Shown here one piece after another: positions 1 through 6,598 of a stretch of 6,987 nt of DNA. A program made the translations under genes and the position numbers. The stretch is from contig CALMID010000282.1 of NCBI GenBank assembly GCA_937863915.1, forward strand, positions 1-6,987, given 5' to 3'. Under the pieces are notes generated by a model. It was not told the origin of the DNA. It searched no databases and worked only from the letters and a program-made list of their open reading frames with translations. Positions within the stretch are counted from its first letter, which is position 1; every line of letters starts with the position of its first letter. The stretch comes from an uncultured Pseudomonas sp. GTDB lineage: Bacteria; Pseudomonadota; Gammaproteobacteria; Pseudomonadales; Pseudomonadaceae.

Positions 1-2366
1 CGATCAGCCCGCGGCAGCGTGAAGATGCCCTGCTGGTCGGCGAGCTGTTCGATGCCCTGGATCAGGAAGAGCGTCTGGCTGCCGGGCTCAAACCGGCGTT
101 GCGCAGCCTGCTGCCCACCGTACTGCAGGCTGCGCTGATCGATCCGGCGGCCTTTGCCGATCCGGCTCATCCGCTGCGCTCGACGCTGGACAAGGTGCTG
201 CGCCTGGCCGATGCCTGCGATCCGCCCAATCGTGCCCTGGAGGCGCGGGTGCAGGGTGTGATCGAAACGCTCAATGCCAGTTATCAGGGCGATGTGGCGG
301 TGTTCAGTGCCCAGGCACCGGCGCTGGACGAACTGCTGGCCTTGCAGCAGCGCGCCTACCGCCACAGTGCCGAGCGGGTGATGCAGGCCCATCGTGGCCG
401 CGACACCCTGGAAGACGCGCGCCGCCGGGTCGATGCTGCCATGTATGGGCTGCATGGCGGGCGCGCCGCGCAGATCCTGCTCGACTGGCTGGCGGCCGGC
501 TGGAAGGAACTGCTGGTCCATGAGCTGATCCGCAATGGCGAGGACAGTGTCGGCTGGCGCGGTGATCTGGCCCTGACCTCGTTGCTCAACCGCTGGCTGC
601 AGCGCAGCGAAGACCTCTCGGCGCTGAGTGAGAATGACGTCGAGCGGGTCTACGAGATCGAGCATCTGCTGGATATCCTGCGCCGGCGCATGGAGAGCTT
701 TCTGGTCGGCCAGTATCAGTACCAGACGGTGCTGGCCAGCCTGCGGCGCCAGTTGCTGGGCGAAGAGCCGATGGAATTCGTCACGGTCGCGCCGCAGGTC
801 AGCGCCCAGCCGCTGGTACTGGATTCCACCGAGCAACGCTGGCGCGAGCGCCGCGATGCCCTGCAGGCCGGCGACTGGCTGCGCGATGCGCAGGGGCAGG
901 CTTTGCAGCTGATCTGGTGCAACCCGGCAATGGATCACTACGTGCTGGTCGACAGCCAGGGGCGCGAGGCCGGCAATCTCAACGGTGACCAACTGCTGCA
1001 TGCACTGTCCAGCGGCAGCCTGCTGCTCAGCGATGCCGAGGCGCCGGTCGAGGGGCTGATTCAGAGCACCCTGCAGGACATCGTCGGCCGTCTGTATCAC
1101 GAGATCACCCATGCGCGCAGCCATGACGAACTGACCGGCCTGCTCAACCGGCGCAGTTTCGAGGTGGCGGTGGCTCAGTGCCTGGCCGGTCCGTTGCCGC
1201 ACAGCTTCCTGCTGGCGCACCTCGATCAGTTCATTCTGCTCAACCAGCACGCCGGTCCGGTGGCTGGCGATGCCTGTCTGCGCCAACTGGCCGAACGTCT
1301 GCCGCAGTTACTGCCGGGCGATGCCAGTCTGTCACGCTTCGGCGGTGTCGACTTTGCCGTGGCCCTGCCGGGGTATGACGAATCCCAGGCGCTGGCGCTG
1401 GCCGAACGCCTGCGCACGGAAGTGGAGAGTCAGGGTTTTGTCTGGGAGGGCCACCGCCACGGCCTGAGTCTCAGTATCGGCGTGGTCGAGGCGAGCAGCC
1501 GCCACGATGTGGCCAATGTCATTAGCGATTTGCAGAGCGCCAGCAACTCGGCGAAGCAGGAGGGCCGCAACCGCGTGCATTGCTACCGCGAGGCGCAGGA
1601 CGGCGAGCACAGCGGTCTGCTGGCCATCGGGGCGCGGGTCGACGATATCGTCGAGCGTGAAGAGCTCAGCCTGCGCCTGCAGCAGATCGCTCCGCTGGCG
1701 GTAGACAGCCATGAGCTACCGCATTACGAGCTGCTGCTGGTGATGGAAAACGACCTGCAGCTGGTCGACTTCATTGCCGCCGCCGAGCGCTACCAGCGCA
1801 TGCCCAAGGTCGATCGCTGGGTGCTCAAACGGATCTTCAGCGAGCTGGAGCGGCACCCGCAGGTGTGGCAGCACAGTAGTTCGATTTCCATCAATCTGTC
1901 GGGCAGCAGCCTCAACGACGACAAGCTGCTGGGCTTTATCGAGAGCCTGTTCGAACAGCATGCGGTCGAGCCGTCACGCATCTGCTTCGAACTGACCGAA
2001 ACCGCCGCGGTGGCCAACCTGGCCAAGACCGCCGACCTGGTGCGCCACCTGCAGCTGGCAGGCTGCAGCTTCTCCATCGACGACTTTGGTGTCGGTTTCT
2101 CTTCCTTCGATTACCTCAAGCGCCTGCCGGTGGACTACGTGAAGATCGACGGCAGCTTCGTCAGGGAAATCGAGCACTCGGCGAGTGACCTGGCCATGGT
2201 CCGCTCGATCAACGAGATCGCCCACGCCCTGGGCCGCAAGACCATCGCCGAGTACGTCGAGTCGGCGAGCATTCGCGAGCGTCTGCTCGAACTGGGTGTC
2301 GACTATGTGCAGGGCTATGGCGTGGAGAAACCACGGCCGCTGGAGCAGTGGCTGACGCAGCGGTAG
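1..2366 (+). CDS. DUF1631 - degenerate GGDEF - EAL cyclic-di-GMP protein (5' end outside window)
   Basis: The reading frame is open from base 3 to the TAG at 2364-2366 (787 residues visible), so the true start lies upstream; a TTG at 99 is internal. The first ~1080 bases resemble DUF1631, including its pattern of an 'LLPTVLQAALIDP' block and a late beta-rich segment around 855-1050. A linker helix leads into a GGDEF domain beginning LTGLLNRRSF (1131-1160). Its signature reads GGVDF (1341-1355) instead of GGDEF, and the inhibitory RxxD site is absent, so diguanylate cyclase activity is unlikely. The EAL domain has ELL (1728-1736) for EAL, then Asn 1893, Glu 1998, the Asp pair of DDFG (2079-2090), Lys 2142, AEYVE (2247-2261) and the Gln of QGY (2310). 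These are the metal-binding and catalytic positions of c-di-GMP phosphodiesterases. Likely role (inference): a c-di-GMP phosphodiesterase, possibly regulated by GTP binding in the GGDEF domain. No transmembrane segment is visible, so it is probably cytoplasmic. I do not recognise a specific gene name. Confidence 0.9.
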   Translation, partial: ISPRQREDALLVGELFDALDQEERLAAGLKPALRSLLPTVLQAALIDPAAFADPAHPLRSTLDKVLRLADACDPPNRALEARVQGVIETLNASYQGDVAVFSAQAPALDELLALQQRAYRHSAERVMQAHRGRDTLEDARRRVDAAMYGLHGGRAAQILLDWLAAGWKELLVHELIRNGEDSVGWRGDLALTSLLNRWLQRSEDLSALSENDVERVYEIEHLLDILRRRMESFLVGQYQYQTVLASLRRQLLGEEPMEFVTVAPQVSAQPLVLDSTEQRWRERRDALQAGDWLRDAQGQALQLIWCNPAMDHYVLVDSQGREAGNLNGDQLLHALSSGSLLLSDAEAPVEGLIQSTLQDIVGRLYHEITHARSHDELTGLLNRRSFEVAVAQCLAGPLPHSFLLAHLDQFILLNQHAGPVAGDACLRQLAERLPQLLPGDASLSRFGGVDFAVALPGYDESQALALAERLRTEVESQGFVWEGHRHGLSLSIGVVEASSRHDVANVISDLQSASNSAKQEGRNRVHCYREAQDGEHSGLLAIGARVDDIVEREELSLRLQQIAPLAVDSHELPHYELLLVMENDLQLVDFIAAAERYQRMPKVDRWVLKRIFSELERHPQVWQHSSSISINLSGSSLNDDKLLGFIESLFEQHAVEPSRICFELTETAAVANLAKTADLVRHLQLAGCSFSIDDFGVGFSSFDYLKRLPVDYVKIDGSFVREIEHSASDLAMVRSINEIAHALGRKTIAEYVESASIRERLLELGVDYVQGYGVEKPRPLEQWLTQR

Positions 2367-2403
2367 GCGGCGCACGCCCCGAACTCAAACCGCGCCGGAA
2401 TGA

Positions 2404-2440
2404 AAAACGCCGCGACTTCCCGAGGGAGTCGCGGCGTTTT
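2404..2440. terminator. Bidirectional intrinsic terminator
   Basis: A perfect 14-base inverted repeat (AAAACGCCGCGACT at 2404-2417 and AGTCGCGGCGTTTT at 2427-2440) encloses a 9-base loop, TCCCGAGGG, in which two more C-G pairs could form. The GC-rich stem ends in a run of T on the plus strand (2437-2440) and a run of A (2403-2407) that reads as U on the minus strand. It can therefore stop both the GGDEF-EAL transcript, 38 bases after its stop codon, and the converging rimO transcript, about 50 bases after its stop. Confidence 0.92.
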
Positions 2441-2488
2441 CAGCTGAGCCGCCTGACCGCCTGAGGCGATCGGTTGTTCAGTTCGGCG

Positions 2489-3814
2489 TCAGACCGGTTC
2501 GGCCCACAGGTCGTACTCGTCGGCATCGACGATGCGCACGCGGATCTTGTCGCCCGGCTTGACCGCGGTGGTCTCGATGTAGACGTTGCCGTCGATTTCC
2601 GGGGCATCGGCCCAGCCGCGACCGACCGCGCCTTCGTCGTCCACTTCGTCGATCAGCACTTCGATTTCCGTGCCGATCTTCTGCTGCAGGCGCGCGGCGC
2701 TGATGGCCTGCTGGTGCGCCATGAAACGCTCCCAGCGCTCCTGCTTGATCTCGTCCGGTACCGGTTCCAGGTCCATGTCGTTGGCCGGGGCACCGTCCAC
2801 CGGGCTGTACTGGAAGCAGCCGACGCGGTCGAGTTGGGCTTCGGTCAGCCAGTCGAGCAGGTACTGGAAGTCTTCCTCGGTCTCGCCGGGGAAGCCGACG
2901 ATGAAGGTCGAGCGGATGGTCAGCTCCGGGCAGATCTCGCGCCAGGCCTTGATGCGGGCCAGTGTCTTGTCCTCGAAGGCCGGACGCTTCATGGCCTTGA
3001 GCACTTTCGGGCTGGCATGCTGGAAGGGAATGTCGAGGTAGGGCAGCAGCTTGCCGGCGGCCATCAGCGGGATCACGTCATCCACGTTCGGGTACGGGTA
3101 GACGTAGTGCAGGCGCACCCACACGCCCATGCTGGCCAGGGCCTGGCAGAGTTCGAGCATGCGCGTCTTGACCGGCTGGCCGTTCCAGAAGTCGGTCTTG
3201 TACTTGGTGTCGACGCCATAGGCGCTGGTGTCCTGGCTGATCACCAGCAGTTCCTGTACGCCGGCCTTGACCAGACGTTCGGCTTCGCCGAGCACTTCGC
3301 CGACCGGGCGGCTGACCAGCTTGCCGCGCATCGACGGGATGATGCAGAAGCTGCAGCTGTGGTTGCAGCCTTCGGAAATCTTCAGGTAGGCGTAGTGGCG
3401 CGGGGTCAGCTTGATGCCCTGCGGCGGCACCAGGTCGATCAGCGGGTTGTGCTCAGTCTTGGGTGGCACGACTTCGTGCACCGCGTTGACCACCTGCTCG
3501 TACTGCTGCGGGCCGGTGACGGCCAGCACGCTGGGGTGCACGTCGCGAATCGCCGACTGGTCGACGCCCATGCAGCCGGTGACGATGACCTTGCCGTTCT
3601 CGGCAATCGCCTCGCCGATGGCATCCAGCGACTCGGCCTTGGCGGTGTCGATGAAACCACAGGTGTTGACCACCACCACATCGGCGTCCTGATAGGTCGG
3701 CACGACCTCATAGCCCTCCATGCGCAGCTGGGTGAGGATGCGCTCGGAGTCGACCAGAGCCTTGGGGCAACCCAGGGAAACGAAACCGACTTTTGGGGTG
3801 GTGTTGGACGACAT
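2489..3814 (-). CDS. rimO: Ribosomal protein S12 methylthiotransferase RimO
   Basis: The 441-residue product is a radical-SAM enzyme that adds a methylthio group to the beta-carbon of a conserved aspartate (Asp-88/89) of ribosomal protein S12, in the cytoplasm. The length is usual for RimO. The N-terminal UPF0004 domain has the three cysteines of the auxiliary 4Fe-4S cluster: C16 (SLGCPKA), C52 (NTCGF) and C81 (TGCMG). The radical-SAM cluster motif CNHSCSFC gives C150, C154 and C157, followed by IIPSMRG. The C-terminal ~65 residues form the TRAM domain. The opening [18 protein letters not shown] and the block [17 protein letters not shown] separate RimO from the related tRNA enzyme MiaB. The ATG at 3814 has a GAGG ribosome-binding site at 3824-3821, 6 bases upstream. 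It converges on the c-di-GMP gene and shares its terminator. The gap of 115 bases from the upstream solute-binding gene, plus a candidate promoter, suggests independent expression. Confidence 0.97.
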   Translation of the reverse strand: MSSNTTPKVGFVSLGCPKALVDSERILTQLRMEGYEVVPTYQDADVVVVNTCGFIDTAKAESLDAIGEAIAENGKVIVTGCMGVDQSAIRDVHPSVLAVTGPQQYEQVVNAVHEVVPPKTEHNPLIDLVPPQGIKLTPRHYAYLKISEGCNHSCSFCIIPSMRGKLVSRPVGEVLGEAERLVKAGVQELLVISQDTSAYGVDTKYKTDFWNGQPVKTRMLELCQALASMGVWVRLHYVYPYPNVDDVIPLMAAGKLLPYLDIPFQHASPKVLKAMKRPAFEDKTLARIKAWREICPELTIRSTFIVGFPGETEEDFQYLLDWLTEAQLDRVGCFQYSPVDGAPANDMDLEPVPDEIKQERWERFMAHQQAISAARLQQKIGTEIEVLIDEVDDEGAVGRGWADAPEIDGNVYIETTAVKPGDKIRVRIVDADEYDLWAEPV

Positions 3815-3833
3815 GGAAAACCTCAGAGAGCGG

Positions 3834-3849
3834 AGCGCAGGGCTGCGCT
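3834..3849 (-). promoter_or_regulatory. Palindrome in the rimO leader
   Basis: AGCGCAG (3834-3840) and CTGCGCT (3843-3849) are perfect inverted copies separated by two bases. In RNA this would form a stem of about six pairs with a four-base loop. It sits 9 bases before the GAGG ribosome-binding site of rimO and inside the predicted 5' leader. It could be a small leader hairpin or a dimeric protein-binding site. No regulator is identified, and a chance palindrome in GC-rich DNA is possible. Confidence 0.35.
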
Positions 3850-3865
3850 GATCAAAAAGTGCGCA

Positions 3866-3894
3866 ATTCTAGCGGCGTGAGGTTGTCTTGGCCA
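3866..3894 (-). promoter_or_regulatory. Candidate sigma-70 promoter of rimO
   Basis: Read on the minus strand, TGGCCA (3894-3889, four of six matches to TTGACA) is followed after 17 bases by TAGAAT (3871-3866, five of six matches to TATAAT). Spacing is ideal. Transcription would start near 3859, giving a leader of about 45 bases before the rimO ATG. The call rests on consensus matching only. Confidence 0.45.
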
Positions 3895-3929
3895 GAGGTG
3901 GATGCGGCGAGTTTTCCGCTCGCGTCCGG

Positions 3930-4691
3930 CTATTGCGGCTCCGGCTCGCCGGGCAGCCAGCGCTGGTAGATGCGGCTGAAGCTGCCGTCGGCCTTCATCG
4001 CGTCCAGTTCGCGCTGCCAGCGCTGGATCACGGACGGATCGGTGCCCGGCCAGAAGGTGATGTAGCCGAGCGAGGCGCGGTAGGGCAGGGCTACTTCAAC
4101 ATCACTGGCCTTTAGGTAGTCGACCTGCTGCGCGGCTTCACCGGTGCTGTAGAAGCTCAGGTTGTCGGCGACGATCAGCTTGACCCGGCCTCGCTTGAGC
4201 AGCTTGAACATCTGTTCGGGTTCGGTCACGCCCAGCAGGTTCTGCAGGCCGAGGTTGCGCAGTTCCTGGTAGCTGAACCAGTCGCGGGGGACGGCGATCG
4301 GTCCGGCTGCGGCCACGTCGGTCAGGTCGCGCAACTGGATGCCGGAGCCTTTCAGGGCATAGAAGCTGTCCTGGGCCAGCAGGATCGGGCCGACCCACTG
4401 GAACAGCGGCTCGCGCTCGGCATTGCGGATGGTGGCGAATAACGCGGTATTGGGCGTCTGCTGTACGGTGTGGTAACCACGGGCCCAGGGCACCACGCTG
4501 ATTTCTCCGGGCTCGCCCAGACGCTTGAGCAGTTCGCGCACCAGCTCGCTGGCCATGCCGGAGGCCTGCCCCTCGGCGGAGAAGGAAACCGGCGGGTATT
4601 CCTCGGTATAGAGTTGCAGCGGTTCGGCCTGGCTCAGCGTGCAGAGGGCGCTGAGCAACACGGCCGCGCAGCAGGACAGCCAGTGGGGCAT
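3930..4691 (-). CDS. Stand-alone periplasmic solute-binding protein (SBP_bac_3 family)
   Basis: The 253-residue product resembles family 3 extracellular solute-binding proteins, which bind amino acids or similar small polar ligands in the periplasm. A hydrophobic N-terminal signal (residues ~4-20) ends in SQA-E, a good signal peptidase I site after residue 22. Cys-17 is not in a proper lipobox, so it is probably soluble. The mature protein starts with the family's first strand and ligand-contact segment (LQLYTEEYPPVSF) and has the PWARGY and 'R-AER-PLFQWVGPI' blocks typical of the subfamily often found without transporter partners. It ends with the usual KADGSFSRIYQRWL helix. No permease or ATPase gene is visible nearby, and no sensor domain is fused. 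An in-frame TAA lies 33 bases upstream of the ATG at 4691, and no other start codon falls between, but no clear Shine-Dalgarno sequence precedes it. The ligand cannot be told from sequence. Confidence 0.85.
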   Translation of the reverse strand: MPHWLSCCAAVLLSALCTLSQAEPLQLYTEEYPPVSFSAEGQASGMASELVRELLKRLGEPGEISVVPWARGYHTVQQTPNTALFATIRNAEREPLFQWVGPILLAQDSFYALKGSGIQLRDLTDVAAAGPIAVPRDWFSYQELRNLGLQNLLGVTEPEQMFKLLKRGRVKLIVADNLSFYSTGEAAQQVDYLKASDVEVALPYRASLGYITFWPGTDPSVIQRWQRELDAMKADGSFSRIYQRWLPGEPEPQ

Positions 4692-4784
4692 GGCGGGCGC
4701 TCGCGTTGTGATACCTGCAGATTACGCTTCGATGACGGCTTCTGCCATGACCCAGGTCGGTGCCATTAGTCTAGGGAATGCTTT

Positions 4785-5753
4785 TCAGGGCTTGCGGGCC
4801 ATCAGTACCGCGCGGGTGGGGGCGGGCAGGTTCTCGACGGTGCGACTGTGATCATCCGGGTCGAGGAAGTCTGGCAGCGACTGGAAGCGCATCCAATCGG
4901 TGGCGCGCTGTTCCTCCACGCTGGTGACCGATACATCCACGCAGCGCACGTCGACGAAACCGGCGCGACGCAGCCACAGTTCCAGGGCCGGCACCGAGGG
5001 CAGGAACCAGACATTGCGCATCATCGCGTAGCGGTCCTCGGGCATCAGCACCTGCTGCGCATCGCCTTCGACCACCAGGGTTTCCAGCACCAGTTCGCCG
5101 CCCTTGCGCAGGCAGTCCTTGAGTTCCAGCAGGTGGTCGATGGGCGAGCGGCGGTGATAGAGCACGCCCATGGAAAACACGGTGTCGAAGCCCTGCAGTT
5201 TGGCCGGCAGTTCCTCGGAGGCCAGCGGCAGGTGCCAGGCCGGCAGGTCCGGCAGGTAGCGCTTGGCGGCGAGGAACTGGCAGAGGAACAGCCAGTTGGG
5301 GTCGACGCCGATCACGCTGCCGGCGCCGGCGCCGAGCATACGCCACAGGTAGTAGCCGTTGCCGCAGCCGACATCCAGCACGCGCTTGCCCTTGAGATCG
5401 AGGTGCGGGGCCACGCGGGCCCACTTCCAGTCCGAGCGCCACTCGGTATCGACATGCACGCCGAACAGCTGGAACGGCCCCTTGCGCCAGGGGATCAGGC
5501 CCTGCAGGGCATGCAGCAGCTGTTCGCGGGTGGCGTCGTCGAGCGGTGCATCCAGGCGGAATTCATTAACTAGATCAGTCTCACTGGGAGTGAGCGCCGG
5601 CAGGGCGTTAAGCGCGGCCTGCCAGCGTTCCAGGTCGCCATGGCCGACGGCCAGTTTGGCGCCGATCTGCGCCGGCAGGTCGTCGGCCCATTCGGCCAGC
5701 GGGCTGCCGGCCAGGCTCTGTTGCAGGCGGGTGAGGTCCAGTTGTTCGATCAT
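4785..5753 (-). CDS. cmoB: tRNA U34 carboxymethyltransferase CmoB
   Basis: The 322-residue product, close to the 323 of Escherichia coli CmoB, transfers the carboxymethyl group of carboxy-SAM to 5-hydroxyuridine-34 of tRNA, yielding 5-carboxymethoxyuridine (cmo5U34, precursor or form of uridine-5-oxyacetic acid). This wobble modification widens reading of codons ending in A, G or U. Visible blocks are PWRKGPF (88-94, whose Lys-91 corresponds to a carboxy-SAM contact known in E. coli), [10 protein letters not shown] (102-111), the Rossmann SAM motif LDVGCGNGY (126-134), [12 protein letters not shown], and the C-terminal RAVLMARKP. The start chosen is the ATG at 5753, because its protein MIEQLDL... 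aligns with the family and it overlaps the cmoA stop; an upstream in-frame start at 5795 would add 14 non-family residues inside cmoA. No strong ribosome-binding site is seen, in keeping with translational coupling to cmoA. Confidence 0.97.
   Translation of the reverse strand: MIEQLDLTRLQQSLAGSPLAEWADDLPAQIGAKLAVGHGDLERWQAALNALPALTPSETDLVNEFRLDAPLDDATREQLLHALQGLIPWRKGPFQLFGVHVDTEWRSDWKWARVAPHLDLKGKRVLDVGCGNGYYLWRMLGAGAGSVIGVDPNWLFLCQFLAAKRYLPDLPAWHLPLASEELPAKLQGFDTVFSMGVLYHRRSPIDHLLELKDCLRKGGELVLETLVVEGDAQQVLMPEDRYAMMRNVWFLPSVPALELWLRRAGFVDVRCVDVSVTSVEEQRATDWMRFQSLPDFLDPDDHSRTVENLPAPTRAVLMARKP
5750..5753 (-). promoter_or_regulatory. ATGA stop-start overlap joining cmoA and cmoB
   Basis: On the minus strand the four bases ATGA contain the cmoB start codon ATG (5753-5751) and the cmoA stop codon TGA (5752-5750). 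Such an overlap lets ribosomes finishing cmoA restart on cmoB. This fits the enzymes acting in succession and the absence of a good Shine-Dalgarno sequence before cmoB. Confidence 0.9.
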
Positions 5754-6493
5754 GGCAGCGCCATCAGCGAGGCAAAGTTGAGACACTGGAACCACGGCGT
5801 GACCTGGCTGAAACCGGCGGCCAGCAAGCGCTCGCGGTGCTGCTGCAGGCTGTCGGGTTTCATCACATTCTCCAGGGCGCTGCGTTTCTGCGCGATCTCC
5901 AGTTCGCTGTAGCCATTGGCGCGCTTGAAGGTGATATGCAGGTCGGTGAGCAGCGCCTGCTCGGCTTCATCCTCGAAACGCAGCTTCTCCGAGAGGATCA
6001 GCGCGCCGCCCGGCAGCAGGCTCTGGCGGATGCGGGTGAGCAGTTCCAGGCGGCGCTCGGGCTCGATGAACTGCAGGGTGAAATTCAGCGCCACCACCGA
6101 GGCGGGCTGGAAGTCGAGGGCGAGGATGTCGCCTTCGATCAGCTCATAGGGCAGCAGCTCCTGGAACATCGAGTCCTGGGCATGCAGGTATTCGTGGCAA
6201 CGCGCGACCATCGCCGCCGAGTTGTCCACGCCGATCACCCGGCAGCCTTCGCTTTTCACATGGCGGCGCATGGCCTGGGTCACCGCGCCCAGCGAGCAGC
6301 CTAGGTCATACAGCGCGCTGCCCGGCTGGGCGAACTGCGCGGCGAGTACGCCGAGGTTCTCGACAATGGTCGGGTAGCCCGGCACCGAGCGCTTGATCAT
6401 GTCCGGGAACACGCGCACCACGTCTTCGTTGAAGGCGAAGTCGCTCACTTGAGGCTGTGGGGTGGCGTAGATGCGGTCGGGGCTGTTGGTCAC
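5750..6493 (-). CDS. cmoA: Carboxy-S-adenosyl-L-methionine synthase CmoA
   Basis: The 247-residue product converts S-adenosylmethionine and prephenate into carboxy-SAM and phenylpyruvate, supplying the cofactor for CmoB in tRNA wobble-uridine modification. It matches the family along its length: [23 protein letters not shown] (residues 19-41), the SAM-binding YDLGCSLGA (62-70), the 'GVDNSAAM' strand end, the mid-protein '[12 protein letters not shown]', and [16 protein letters not shown] near the C-terminus, whose final Arg region contacts the cofactor carboxylate in characterised CmoA. The start is a GTG at 6493: an in-frame TAA lies 36 bases upstream, there is no ATG, GTG or TTG between them, and the next internal Met is residue 32 inside a conserved block. 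No clear Shine-Dalgarno sequence precedes the GTG. It is the first gene of a two-gene operon with cmoB. Confidence 0.97.
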   Translation of the reverse strand: MTNSPDRIYATPQPQVSDFAFNEDVVRVFPDMIKRSVPGYPTIVENLGVLAAQFAQPGSALYDLGCSLGAVTQAMRRHVKSEGCRVIGVDNSAAMVARCHEYLHAQDSMFQELLPYELIEGDILALDFQPASVVALNFTLQFIEPERRLELLTRIRQSLLPGGALILSEKLRFEDEAEQALLTDLHITFKRANGYSELEIAQKRSALENVMKPDSLQQHRERLLAAGFSQVTPWFQCLNFASLMALP

Positions 6494-6523
6494 GGTGCGG
6501 CTACCAGGGGAAAACGGGCCGGC

Positions 6524-6553
6524 ATTTTACCCAAGCCCGATGCCCTGCGTCAC
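6524..6553 (-). promoter_or_regulatory. Candidate sigma-70 promoter of cmoAB
   Basis: On the minus strand GTGACG (6553-6548, four of six matches to the -35 consensus) is followed after 18 bases by TAAAAT (6529-6524, five of six matches to the -10 consensus). Transcription would begin near 6517, leaving a short leader of about 24 bases before the GTG start. It lies in the 98-base gap between the YhhN-family gene and cmoA. Assigned by consensus only. Confidence 0.5.
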
Positions 6554-6572
6554 AGCTGATCCATGATGATGC

Positions 6573-6598
6573 GTTATCCGATCTGCCGTGGTTATCCG
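6573..6598. repeat. Pair of GTTATCCG direct repeats upstream of cmoA
   Basis: GTTATCCG occurs at 6573-6580 and again at 6591-6598, 18 bases start to start. The second copy covers the TAA stop of the YhhN-family gene. The repeats lie 20-45 bases upstream of the candidate -35 element of cmoA, where a tandem activator site could be, but no known binding motif is recognised and chance is a fair explanation. Confidence 0.3.

Noticed and set aside
2449..2468. Tandem CCGCCTGA copies and the small inverted repeat CGCCT-G-AGGCG after the terminator
   Set aside because: Too short to support a function, and only 20 bases long in GC-rich DNA; the hairpin would have a one-base loop and no T-tract.
2474..3880. 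A 468-codon plus-strand open frame opposite rimO
   Set aside because: It mirrors rimO almost completely, its protein is rich in Val, Asp, His and Leu with no recognisable domain, and long antisense frames are expected in GC-rich Pseudomonas genes. RimO on the other strand is unmistakable.
3907..3923. Stem GCGAG/CTCGC just after the solute-binding gene stop, as a terminator
   Set aside because: Only five pairs and no following run of T on the minus strand, so intrinsic termination is not supported.
3930..4691. The solute-binding protein as a lipoprotein using Cys-17
   Set aside because: The residue before Cys-17 is Leu, not Gly, Ala or Ser, so the lipobox fails; SQA-E further on is a good signal peptidase I site.
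4692..4784. A promoter for the solute-binding gene
   Set aside because: TAGACT and TATCAC resemble -10 elements, but neither has an acceptable -35 element at 16-18 bases. Nothing else is recognisable in this 93-base gap.
4848..5573. A 241-codon plus-strand open frame opposite cmoB
   Set aside because: It is the antisense shadow of cmoB, with low-complexity Gln/His/Ala-rich translation and no family resemblance.
5754..5795. An upstream extension of cmoB giving 336 residues
   Set aside because: The extra 14 residues lie inside cmoA and do not resemble the CmoB N-terminus; the ATG at 5753 gives the family length and an ATGA overlap.
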